Under the pieces are notes generated by a model that was given only the letters and a program-made list of their open reading frames with translations, had not been told where the DNA came from and made no database searches. The translations under genes were made by a program, and so were the position numbers. Positions 35,640-46,400 of a DNA stretch of 64,000 nt are shown here, in pieces (the first letter of the stretch is position 1; the number at the start of each line of letters is the position of its first letter). This DNA is from Saccharina japonica. Its lineage: Eukaryota; Sar; Phaeophyceae; Laminariales; Laminariaceae. The DNA lies in the NCBI GenBank assembly GCA_008828725.1, contig MEHQ01003857.1:171715-235714 (forward strand). The letters are read 5' to 3'.

Positions 35640-36065
35640 CTGGGGGGGTGTACTTCATGTTCATGCATGGCCGTAGTCGTGTGACCATACACCCTCGCAT
35701 CCCTACAAGCTACAATGCCGGAACGGAGCATGCCGGGTTTTCACCAACCAGGCAGACATTGCTAGCACCGAGCGCGAAGCGAAACGTGAGGTGTTGGGCG
35801 AGTCGCATGAAGGGTGAGCTGTATCCTAATAAGAACCGCTTGTAAGGCGGACTTGCATATGGATGACAGCTTCAATGGGTTAATTTAGTCTCTGGTGTGG
35901 CCACTTCCTGAGACAGCAATGGGAGCACTATGAAACTGCCTCGCGGGTGCCTCACCATATACACACTACGTGATACGATCATTCTCCTTGTGCGGAGCAA
36001 AGGTTCTCCACTCCGCACAAATGATCTAACTCGACTGTCAGGCTTGGTGCCCGCCAAAAACAAAA
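35640..36065 (+). repeat. Element E, 3'-shortened copy
   Basis: GCATGGCCGTAGTCGTGTGA, CCGGGTTTTCACCAACCAGG, CACCGAGCGCGAAGCGAAAC, ATGAAGGGTGAGCTGTATCC, ACTTGCATATGGATGACAGC and CACTACGTGATACGATCATT in order. Confidence 0.7.
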
Positions 36066-36359
36066 AAGTTCGGTGGGGTAGTTTATTCTTACCACTCGTG
36101 GGATATACGACGGCAGTACACTACGTACGCGCCACCACTCTAAAGTAACTTAGTTTGGGCCCGTAGGCTCAGTTTTCTTATAGGTGGGGCAGGGTGTTTC
36201 CCACTCTAATTTCGGAATAAAAACAGCAATTTTCTTCTTCTGATTCCCGTGCAAAACGCCGAGCCAAAATTCCTCAACTCTCAGTTTTTTTATGAGCTAC
36301 GTATGGTGCGCGAAAGCGCGCTTGAGAAATTTCGAGTTAGGAGATCCTGGGCCGACTTT

Positions 36360-36600
36360 TGGCAAGACACACAACTACCGACCGCCGAAGACACAATACA
36401 GACCGCCGAAAACAAAATACCGACCGCTGAACACAACTACCGCCCGCCGAATACAACTACCGACCGCCAAACGAAACTACTGACCGCCGAAAAAAATCAC
36501 CACAATAAGCTACTACAGCAATTGTACCGATAGCTGGAAAAAAAACACCGACCGACGATCACAACTACCGACCGTCGAACACGGCTACGTACCGTTCAAC
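36360..36600. repeat. ACTACCGACCGCCGAAC-type 16-18 bp repeat
   Basis: About ten imperfect units of ACAACTACCGACCGCCGAA with variable A runs. Confidence 0.75.
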
Positions 36601-36699
36601 ATAACTACGATAAAATGATATAAAGCCGGTCGCGCCACGTAGTCAACGCAGGGACAAACCAATTTGCAAGCTTGAAAATTCGTCTCTTCTTGTGCGTGT

Positions 36700-37230
36700 A
36701 ACACCCATGATGAAACTGACCAACACCCATGATGAAACTGCGTGGTTTGACGCCTTGACTGACCGCCCCTGACTGCTCCCCGCACTAAAACTAGTATATA
36801 TATGCTAGGAGACCGCGGCTTGACGTCTCGGTTGACCACCCTTGACCGCCCCCATACTAAAACTAGTATAGTTACGCTAGGAGACCGCGGCTTGACGCCT
36901 TGACTGACCGCCCCTGACCGCTCCCCACACTAAAACTAGCATAGTTATGCCCGGAGACCGCGCGGTTTGACGCCTTGACTGACCGCCCTTGACCTCCCCC
37001 ACACTAAAACTAGTATAGTTATGCCAGGAGACTGCGCGGTTTGACGCCTTGACTGACCGCCCTTGATCGCCCCCTACACTAAAACCAGTATAATTATGCT
37101 ACGCTTGACGTCTTGACTGACCGCCCCTGACCGCTCCCCGCACTAAAACTAGTATTGCTATGCCAGGAGACTGCGGCTTGACGCTTTGCCTGACGGCCGT
37201 TCTACACTAAAACTAGTATAATAAGGCCAA
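36700..37230. repeat. ~75-90 bp tandem repeat, about six units
   Basis: Units share CACTAAAACTAGTATAGTTA, GCCAGGAGACCGCG and TTTGACGCCTTGACTGACCG plus CCCCTGACCGC. A diverged unit opens the array at 51380-51440. Lies just downstream of the DPM3 stop. Confidence 0.8.
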
Positions 37231-37430
37231 AAAACCCTCTGGCGCGCCCAAAACGATCGGCCTCCTACATAATAGCACAATCGCTTGCGAGTTTGCCTAT
37301 ATATGAGTACCCTACACAGATGATTCCCCCAAAAAATAGAATACAAGAAAAAAAAACGCATCTCGGACATCGCTTCGCAGGGCTTCTTCGCACGCGCACC
37401 AACGCCGGGCTTGCTGCTACTGCTGCTGCT

Positions 37431-40400
37431 TCACGAAAACTTGAAGCCCCGACTTCGGAGGTCTTTTCTCGCGGCCTGGATGTCCTGTGGAGCGAGCGCA
37501 CAAAAAAACACGCCAACCGAGGGAAAACCAGGACCACAAATAACGGGTTGGGGTGGGGGTGGAGTTGGTCGTGGGGGTGGCATCGGGGGTCGGGGAGGGG
37601 GCGGAATTGGGGATTTGGGTTGGGGTTGGTGGTGGAGGTTGGGGTGGGCGCACAAAAAACGCCAACCAATCAGAGAATCTAAGACCAAAAATAACGGGAT
37701 GGGGTGGGGGTCAGGGTGGGGTTGGGGTTGGAGTGGGGTTGGGGTTGGCGCTGGGGTGGGGTTGGGGTTGGCGTTGGGCTTGGGGTTGGGGGTGGGGGTG
37801 CGGTTGGGTTTGGGGTTGGGGTCGGGGCTATAATTGGGTTGGGGTTTGAGTTTGGGTCAGGGACGGGGATGGGGGTGAGGGTGGGCGTAGTCAGCGCCGA
37901 CTAAAGTAGGTGACTGAGTATGTAGCCTCCAGGTGTAAAATGCTACGCTTTCAGATATTCTACCTGTACGACATGTTTTTGGAACACATTTTCCGTGAGG
38001 GGACTTCTAGGCGAGTGGTACGATAGAGGTAGGTGGGGGTAGGGGCGTGGGCGCGGGTGGGGGTGGCGGTGAAGGTGGGAGTGTCGGTGGGGCCGGTGTT
38101 GGGAGTAGGGATCGGCTTCCTTGTCAAAGCAACCTTGACTCGATTTATCATTCGATGTCCCATTACCGGCATCGTATCGAACTCGATTCTCGTCCGATAT
38201 TCAATATAATGAATAGCCATGGATCACTAACCTGATCGAGGAGCAAGGCGTCCTCCGAGCAATCTTTGAAGGCGATCAAGCCCAGGCCGATCTTGGCCAG
38301 CGCGTAGCATCCGAACACCATCAAGCCGTACACAGGAAGCTTCAACCAAAAAAAGCGCGTGAGGGACAGAGGGTTGGTGGTGGCGGAGCGGGGTAGCAGC
38401 CGAAAAGGAGAGGACGGGTAAGTATCATTACTTAGGGTTCGTTGAATATAAAGAAGACAATTAAAACAATATATGTTTGATAGGGTTACAGCTAATACTG
38501 CCATTAAATGGGAATGCTCGTATCGAGTTTTAGTAGGCTTCACTTATAAGCTAGGGGTCGCGGAGGGGGGGTGTACTCATATCGTGCACGGCCGTAGTCG
38601 TATGACCATAGACCCTCGCATCCCTACAATGCCGGGACGGAGCACGTTGGGTTTTCACCAACCAGGCAGACATTGCTTGCACCAAGCGCGAAGCGCCGTG
38701 AGATATTGGGCGAGTCGCATGGAGGGTGAGCTGCATCCTGCTAGGACCCGCCTGTGAGGCGGACTTGCATATGGACTGACAGCTCTCAATGGTTATTTAA
38801 GTCTCTGGTGTGGCCACTTCCGAGACAGCAATGGGTATCACTACGTATCTGCCTCGTGAGTGCCTTACCATATACACACTACGTGATACGATCATTCCTC
38901 CTTGTGCGGAGCAGAAGGTTACTCACACCCGCACAAATGATCTAACAACGACCTGCAGCTGGTGCCGCAAAAAAAAAAAACGGTACCCTGGTTGTCGAGC
39001 TCACGCAGTGAGAGGCGTGTTTTACAGCGCCGTTGCCAACCGACGCCAACCCAACCTGTAAATATATAAAATATTTATAGGGGGGGGGGGGGGTTAAAGT
39101 GCTGGGTGGGGGAAGAGGAGAGACAGGGGAAGGGAGGGGGGTGGCGGGGGGGAGGGGGGCGAACTCATGCCACGCATGACACGTTCTACGGTTAGAGGTA
39201 CTGTACCGTTTTTTGGCTGAAACGTTTTTCTCAATGATCTGGCTCCTTAACCCATTTAGAACTGAAAAACTTATCCCACACTAATTCCAAGTAGTTTGTC
39301 CCCAAAAACGTGGGACCAGTTCTCAAGGGATCAACCCAAAATCGTCGAACGTTCATTCTTGTGTTCCAAGTAGTTTGTCCCCAAAAACGTGGGACCAGTT
39401 CTCAAGGGATCAACCCAAAATCGTCGAACGTTCATTCTTGTGTTGCGTTGTTTTTCGTGTTTAACCCCTGAAGAACTGGTCCCAAACATTTGGGGACAAA
39501 CTACTTGGAATTAGTCTGGGGTATTTCTTTCAGTTCTGAATGGGTTAAATAGGCCATGGGATTTTTCATCGGGCAGCACCTTTATTTCCCTCTAAAATGA
39601 GTTTTTTGGGTGACGTACAGAGCTCCTCGAGTGACCACTCTAAGAAAATGTCCTGTATGCAGGTGCACCTCTATCGTAGCATGTTGTTGCATGGCCGTAG
39701 TCGTATGGCCATAGACCCGCGCATCCCTACAGTGCCGGGACGGAGCACGTTGGGTTTTCACCGACCAGGCAATTGCTTACACCAGGCGCGAAGCGCCCTG
39801 AGGTGTTTTGGGCGAGTCGCATGAAGGGCGGTATGCATCCTACTATAAACGATTTACTTGTGAAGCGGACTTTCCTGCCTACGGATGATAAGCGTTGACT
39901 GGGATGTCAATGCCGGCTCGGGAGCGGGGGGGGGGGTCAAGCAATGCCGGTTGAGGGGGGGTGGAGAGAGCCCACGTGAGAAAAATAAAAGGTTTCTGTT
40001 CAAGTGCGCACTCCGTCAATCGGCGTAACCTCAAGAAAACATAATTCCTGTCCCTGAATAAACGTGTCAGTCTCTGTGCGGTCGACCTGCATGAATCTCC
40101 GCATACAACAGCTTCCCGTTCCGCAGACCACGCACATACGTATTCAGTCACATTTTTTTACCAATCAATGATATACATACGCGAAAGCACGAACTATCTC
40201 AACCGAAATCCGACATCACTGCCTGATATATACTGACTTCAGCGCAGATACCAAACTTCAGTCCACCCAAAAAAGAACGAATTCTCAATGTCAAACCAGT
40301 CCAGAAATAACTCCGCTCAGAAGGTTAAACTCTTGATCTCAATGTAAGCTGGGTACGGGTACAAGTTTAATACACACTCAAGCCTCCCTACCACCACTGG

Positions 40401-43266
40401 GCGGGGGGGGGCGGGGGTCACGCCAAGTATCATATTGTCAGTATAAGTGCTGGGACCACGAACTTCGAAGTAGCTATGGCCGTCATTGCACAAAAAAAAA
40501 ATGATGTGGAAGCCCCTCGTGATGTATACTTGGTATATATTTTACCGTCGTACACAGATCACAGGTGAAAAGGGAAAAAAAGAAAATATCTCGTGTTCAA
40601 GAACCTGTAAAACTCACTCAATTAGAAACACCCAGAAAGGAAATATGAAAGCAACGATCATTGCTTACTGAGTCCGGTACCGAGAAAGTCGGAGGTAAAA
40701 CTTGGATACTCAAGAGTCTCCTTGGGGTTCCTGACTTAGGGCCACTCTTATCGAGCATTTTTTTTCCAAAACTTCCGATATGTTTTTCCAAGAAAAATAG
40801 GAAAAAGAGGGAAAAGAGGAAATATAATTTTTTCCAAAGTTTTGATATTCTTCAGAGGGAGAAAAAAAAGGTTTGGAAGGCTTCGCATTCCACTTCGTAT
40901 CTGGAAAAAAAAAATGGGAAAAAACGGAAATACGGAAAATTGCGCGAAAACAATATTGGAATTTTTGGAAATTCATGGCTCCGATAATAATGGTTCTCTC
41001 AACCGAGGGTATAAATAAGTCAGGTTTAGTGGGGGAGATTGTGCTGGAAATGACGGAGCGAGATCCGATTTGCCTTGCGGTGCGAGCGGACTGGCCACGC
41101 CCGAGCGCAGTGCAAGGCGGTGGTGAAAATCGCGATCGCTCCGAACATATCACTACAGGCCTACGTCGACGCTGGACTACTTCGACGCCCGGCTATCACT
41201 TTACCGACTACAGTTCTGTCCTCGCGGGCATCGCGATGGCATATCACTACCTCCGATCAATGACCCACTGCTGTGGAGGTAGTGATGACATCGCGGTGGT
41301 CGTGAGGAGATAACTGAGGCCAGGAAGGTGATAGCCGGGCGGTAGTAGTCTAGCGTCGACGTAGGACTGCGGTGGTGGGTTCGGAGCGGTCGCGATTTTC
41401 AACCACCGCCCTGCACTGCGTTCGGGCGTGGCCAGCCCGCTCGCACCGCAAGGCATATCGGAACTCGCCCGTCATCTCTCCCAGCAAGTCCCAACCAGCG
41501 AGTGCTTCCAATTGAAACACACGCTAGCGTGTTCAAGTGCCCACTGGTGGGATCCTCGAGGTCGGGATCGGGTTGAAGGTAAGCACACGTGATGTAGAAG
41601 CCCCTCGTGGTGTACATAAATTACTGTCGTACACATATGAATAGGGAAGCAAGGGAAGTAGAAGACACGAAGAAGCAAGAAGGGGTGGACTACAGGGGCA
41701 CCTCCCAGGTACATAATAAATATACCCGGCGGGAGAAACATGCCACTTGCCTCTACGTATCCCAGTCGGTTACGCATAATCATCGCGTACATATCGTACT
41801 CTCAACAGTTTCACTAATCGGACAGGTCATTGATTCCCACTTCACGATCTACTATTAATAATACGGGGGACTATAGTGAATGGGACCTACGGCACACAAA
41901 AACCTATATATTTACGTAACGTTTTTTACTATTAATAACAATATTTGGTCCTATTTACTATGGTCGCCCGTAGTATTAATACTGTTTGTAGGTGCTTCCA
42001 AGGGCAGATACATTCCTGGTCTGTATGATCTGTATATATGATCTGTATGATTTGTATGATCTGGCTCATGTTCGCCGGGTGGGAGCCACAATAATCTGCA
42101 TGGTTTACTGCTGTAGCGCATGCTTCCTGAGTTAGATGGTATGTATTGTTATACAGGCCCTGCAAATAGCCATGAAGGCAGGTTAGGATTTACAGCAGTA
42201 GATAATCTGCAGCACTAGATCGTGATTTGTTGGTCCCAGATGTGGGAAGGTTTGATCGAAGCGCGAGTGACTCCCAAAGTCCAACCGGTACGCACCATCT
42301 ACGAGTTTGTCATATAAGGTAAGCACTACCGTATGGTAGTCAGGCCAACGACCATGCAGAGTACACGACACCTTCAGTCACGATAAAGGTAGGCTGAATA
42401 AGAAGTACGGCAGTCGTTTTACTGAAATCAGTGTCGAACGCACTTACTTTCAAATAAGAAATCCAGCAAACCCAGCCTGAACCAGGCTTCCTGTTTCTTA
42501 CTACGGCAGTAGGTGTCCGGTACTGTTTGTTGGTACACCTCATAACGAATTGCAACCTTGAAGTTTAAAGACCATGTGGACGATGTTCAGCAGCAGCAGA
42601 AGCAGCAGCACAAGCAGAGCAGAAACAGTGTTCCCGGTGGAACGCTCGTCGCAAATTGGAAGGGCTTGCAATTTGTAACTTGCAAGCTTTCGTCGAAACG
42701 TGCCAAAAATCATGGCGTCATGGACTACCAGAGCCTTGCACGCGCGTGCCGGCGCACCTTAGCCATGACTATGGGTTACTTGCCATATGCATAGCTCAAC
42801 CGAGCACAATCGATGGTCGACTCGACAAGAGCACTCGATGGTCGACTCGACAAGAGCGGGTGAAACGGTGGTTCTGTGAGAACAAATGACAGCAGCGCGC
42901 AGAGCCAGCGCCAGCAGTGCAAACTACCAGATACAACTAACTGGCGATGGCTGCAACGCAGAGCTCAAATCGTCACAAACGGGGCACGCTCGAGCTCTGT
43001 AAGGTGCATGGACACCACCACAACATGCCCATCGGAAACAGGAGGTGATCTATCGTATGTACGATGTATGTAATAGTTGTGACCGAGCGGGCGGTCTCTC
43101 CGTAGCAGCGATCAATCTTCACATAGAACATAGCAGCACTTACGCTTTCGATAATCTCTCGCAAGGGCTTCCCGCACTCTCCATTCTTCGAGCAGTAGAC
43201 GAGCCCCGCACCCCAGGCGCACATAGCCAAGGAAATGGGACCAAGGAGCTTCTGGTATCGCTTCAT
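37431..43266 (-). CDS. DPM3: Dolichol-phosphate mannosyltransferase subunit 3, three exons, complete
   Basis: Small ER-membrane subunit that tethers and stabilises the catalytic DPM1 of dolichol-phosphate-mannose synthase, the mannose donor for N-glycans, GPI anchors and O-mannosylation. Exons 43266-43144 (41 codons), 38339-38232 (36 codons) and 37484-37431 (17 codons plus TGA) all join in phase 0. They give 94 residues, against 92 in human as I recall. Seen: a first hydrophobic segment at about residues 8-25, a second at about 43-66 (PVYGLMVFGCYAL...GLGLIAF), the family-typical FKDCSEDA, and the C-terminal amphipathic DIQAARKDLRSRGFKFS, matching the ARADLxxRG tail that binds DPM1. Donors are GTAAGT and GTTAGT; acceptors TTGAAG and CCACAG. 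An in-frame ATG ten codons upstream (43296) is an alternative start. It faces the lipoyl-protein gene head to head, 167 bp away. A 285-nt message is spread over 5.8 kb because intron 1 is 4.8 kb. Confidence 0.93.
37540..37905 (+). repeat. GGGGTTGGGGTGGGGGT-type G-rich minisatellite (DPM3 intron 2)
   Basis: About 365 bp almost without C on the plus strand, 6-12 bp units with G3-G5 runs. The template strand of DPM3 is G-rich here, so the pre-mRNA intron is C-rich. Confidence 0.85.
38565..39085 (+). mobile_element. Element E, complete copy (~520 bp)
   Basis: Starts after a G run with TGTACTCATATCGTGCACGG. It continues GACCATAGACCCTCGCATCC, GACGGAGCACGTTGGGTTTT, GCTTGCACCAAGCGCGAAGC, TGCCTTACCATATACACACT and GTTGCCAACCGACGCCAACC. 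It ends at an A/T-rich stretch and a 14-bp G run. In DPM3 intron 1. Confidence 0.75.
39178..39685 (+). mobile_element. MITE family B, copy 8, enlarged by family D insertions
   Basis: GACACGTTCTACGGTTAGAG to GGTGCACCTCTATCGTAGCA. Inside, a D element begins at the B TTAA site (TTAACCCATTTAGAACTG). An ~80-bp segment (CCAAGTAGTTTGTCCCCAAA...CATTCTTGTGTT) is duplicated in tandem at 39290-39445, and a reversed D half ends TCTGAATGGGTTAAA near 39548. Confidence 0.75.
39686..39880 (+). repeat. Repeat E, truncated copy abutting MITE B
   Basis: TTGCATGGCCGTAGTCGTAT, CATCCCTACAGTGCCGGGAC, CACCAGGCGCGAAGCGCCCT and CGAGTCGCATGAAGGGCG. Confidence 0.65.
41042..41486. mobile_element. Fold-back element with ~195-bp inverted arms (DPM3 intron 1)
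   Basis: The left arm TGCTGGAAATGACGGAGCGA... is mirrored by ...TCGCCCGTCATCTCTCCCAGCA. Inner matches include CCTTGCGGTGCGAGCGGACT versus AGCCCGCTCGCACCGCAAGG, and GGCCTACGTCGACGCTGGAC versus TAGCGTCGACGTAGGACTG. The loop is centred near 41262. About 88% arm identity by eye. Confidence 0.85.
41853..41979. mobile_element. MITE family A, copy 4
   Basis: ATTAATAATACGGGGGACTA and GGTCGCCCGTAGTATTAATA are the inverted ends, including flanking TATTAAT. The best preserved termini of the family. Confidence 0.8.
42000..42240. repeat. GATC-rich repeat G
   Basis: GGTGCTTCCAAGGGCAGATA, CTGTATGATCTG units and CATGCTTCCTGAGTTAGATG are shared with 25795-25910 and 14830-15050. Confidence 0.6.
42405..42522. 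mobile_element. MITE family J, copy 4 (one end missing)
   Basis: AAATAAGAAATCCAGC, CCTGAACCAGGCTTCCTGTT and TCTTACTACGGCAGTAGGTG plus TCCGGTAC. The far half is replaced. Confidence 0.65.
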
Positions 43267-43433
43267 GGTGGCTGGTGGCAGGTGGCACTGCTGCAACGCC
43301 GTCGCACTGGGAGATCAAACGCGGGGCAAAAAATACTATAAGAACGCCTCCGAATAATGTTGAACTCCCTCCGAGGCGTTTGCGTTTTCTTGCTTGCCTC
43401 TTGCGTCAAAGCCACCAAAGCTTCGGTCAAGCC
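43267..43433. promoter_or_regulatory. Compact head-to-head intergenic interval, probable bidirectional promoter
   Basis: Only 167 bp separate the proposed ATG of DPM3 (minus) from that of the lipoyl protein (plus), against 6-11 kb between other neighbours. An inverted repeat sits inside: AACGCCTC at 43343-43350 and GAGGCGTT at 43373-43380, with a 22-bp spacer. A TATA-like ATACTATAAG at 43333-43342 precedes the plus-strand gene. Shared control is inferred from spacing and symmetry; no transcript start is visible. Confidence 0.6.
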
Positions 43434-46400
43434 ATGCTCGCCTACCGACGGACAACTACGCTCGCTGTGAGGGCCTTGGCGAGGAACTGCCAGGGTGGGG
43501 TTATCGTTGGTTCGAAGCCGGTCGGTCAAGCACGCGCTGAAATCGGCGTGCCCATTGGCAGCAGATGTGTGTTCTCTTCCCTGCCCGAGCATATCGTCGT
43601 CGGCATGCCAGGTGTGTTGTGTGTTCCCACCAACTGGAACTGCTGCCTGTGATTCCTGAGGCAGCGTGAGTCTACGATGGGCTCAGAGCTGGGATGCGCT
43701 GTGTATGTAGTTGCACAGCAGTAAGCTCGGAGGCGTCACTCGCTCGTGATACGTACGGCGGAGATCGAGATCGAGGTTTCGCTGAGAGGTGGAGACGACC
43801 GTAGACTGCTGCCAAGCGTGAGCGTGCACTTTATGCATAAACTGGTGCATTTGCCACGTACCCGCATAATACCATTGACACGCGTCTGCTTTATATCGGC
43901 ATACGTATCGCACCAGTACTGCTCTATAAGGCGCTGTGCTGCTGTGCCAGATGCCGCATGCTGACTACTGTGCCCGTACTGCCTTGTGCCGGGTAGATTT
44001 GTAGCTGTGTACGAGTGGTATTGGCTGTCGTCGTTACCTCTGTACAACAAAGATGAGAGAGGGACGGGTCGGTCGCCCAACAAAAGAGCAGCGGTCACGG
44101 ACACACGGCCGACCTGTTCCACACTGAGACCTACCAGGTAGTAGTTACGGTATTAGCAAGCGTCGGTCACGGCATTTTCCGCCAGGCGCACCGCACAGCC
44201 CTACCGGCAACCTACCGTCACTCCTCATCTTCACTGTACGCACAGAGTAGAGCAGTTCGCGGACAACTTCTACTTCTGTCAGTACGTTCCTCGACGGGCA
44301 CTTCTTGAGCGCTCTCGGAGATCAGAGCCCTCCGCCCGTACGCCCGAACCTCGCGGCTCGCGTACATATCATATTCGTAGCCTATACTAGCGTGATGCAC
44401 ATGATAGCGTCGCTTCCGGTGCTCTGCCGCCCGCCTGTTGGTCTTTCCTGTGGTGCGGGTGGCGTGCGGTTTCCTCGGCTGGCACGGCGTGGGTTTGGCA
44501 CGTCACCCCCTCGGTACTCGGTACTCAGTACTCCGCACTCAGTACCAAGGTACCTGGCACTCAATACCAAGGTACCTGATATCAGTACTCAGTACAAAGG
44601 TACCTGGCACCCAGTACCTGGTACTCAGTATCAAGGTATCTGATACTCAGTACCGAGGTACATGGTACTCGGTACCTGGTACTCAGTATCAAGGAACCTC
44701 AGTACCTCAGTACTTGGTACTCAGTACAGCAGCACGCGTACCGGTACTCGCTATAGGTGCGGTCACGCTATCTTCGACGACTATTAGAAATACAGGTACA
44801 GTATACCAATATTACACATAGCAGTCCCAGCTGTAGTTGCGCCGCATCCTGTCGCCGGTATGGTGATGACCCCATCTGACCTTGCTTGCTTTATTGAGGA
44901 CTGTTTCGGGCATATCGCCACCCGCAAGCTAACCGACGGGCGATCACGGTCCGGACACTGCTGTGACGCTTAAGGCTATGCACAAAGATAAGAGCACGTG
45001 CCGGTTATCACGCTCCATTTTGAGGAAAGGGCACAAGACTACTATTTTGCTGCTGCTGCTGCTGCTTCTGCTGCTCCCCCCCCTCGTGATAATTATCGTG
45101 GTGGTGCTGCTGCTTCTGCTGCTGCTGATGCTCGTGCTGCTTCTGCTGCTGCTGATGCTCGTGCTGCTTCTGCTGCTGATGCTCGTGCTGCTTCTGCTGT
45201 TGCTGATGCTCGTGCTGCTTCTGCTGCTGCTGATGCTTGCTCTTTCCCCTCTTGATGTTCATGCTCATGCCCATACCGCTGATGCTCATCCTCATGCCCA
45301 TATACAGCTGATGCTCATGCCCATGCCCATACTGCTCATGCTCATACTGCTTCTTCTTCTTGCTACGTACCGCTGCTCCATCTATTGCTGCTTCTGCTTC
45401 TGATGCTTCCTCTGCTGCTGCTTCCTCTGCTATATACTGCTGCTTCTGCTGCTCCATTTACTGCTGTTGGCTGCTGCTTCTGCTGCTTGCTCTGCCTCCT
45501 CTGCTGCTGGTGGTGGTTGCTCTGTCGTCGCTTCAGCGCTGTCACCGACGATGACGCACGGCAACCTGGCCTCGTGGGGTAAAAAGGCTGGAGACGAGAT
45601 CGCGGCGGGCGACATCGTTTGCGAGGTGGAGACCGACAAAGCGGTGAGTCTCGCTTGCAGTCTGGCACACCTCGGATAGATCATCTACAGATAGATCACA
45701 TGATCTGATCTACAGACAGATCATGACCTACGTAGATCATCTAGTTCCTCGCGTGCCGTTGATCGACAAAGCGGCCAGGCTCGCTCGCAGTCTTGCACTC
45801 CTCGGGCAGATAGATAATCTACAGATAGGTCATGATCTAGATCATCTACAGATAGATCAAGATCTAGGTCATCTACAGATAGTTCGCGATCTAGATCATC
45901 TAGTTCACCACCTGCAGTTGCGAGAGGTTGTGCAGGATCTGCATATGATTGATCTATCTGTAAATCATCTAGTTCCTCACCTTCCGTTGTGAGAAGTTTG
46001 TACGTATGCAGAATATTTACAGATAGATCATGATCTAGATAACCTAGTTCCTCGCCTGCCATTACTAGAGGTTGTGCAGGGTCTGTATCGTACAGATCCA
46101 CCCCAGGAAACATGTGCTACGTATGTAGATCGTGTGGATTATACGGGTCCCACCCGGCAACGTGAGCTAGATCATACAGATCATACAACATCGGGAATAT
46201 ATCTATCTACATTGAATGATCTACAGTAGATCGTGGAGTGGGAATGATCTGTAAATGATCTGTAGATGATCTGTCTGTCCGAAGTGCGCTGATCTGAATA
46301 TTCTCGGGAATTTGAGATAGTGAGCCTATGGTGCCGGAACTTGAGACCCAGGTTTTACTCAATCGGCCAAAACTTGACGAGTTCACCTTTTCGCTCATTT

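Noticed and set aside
35621..35845. Recurrent peptide [17 protein letters not shown] in many frames across the window
   Set aside because: Constant because element E is repeated; frames begin and end arbitrarily and carry no domain, so not a gene family.
37917..37960. Alternative short DPM3 last exon (VEYLKA-stop)
   Set aside because: In phase, but too short and without the conserved ARKDLRSRG tail found at 37431-37484.
38340..38543. Unspliced upstream extension of DPM3 exon 2
   Set aside because: The frame stays open to an ATG, but a strong T-rich acceptor (TTTGGTTGAAG) and the phase-matched exon at 43144-43266 give the right N-terminus and length.
44963..45457. Poly-Leu/Gln frames over the CTG-rich array
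   Set aside because: Trinucleotide array inside an intron; any frame is open.
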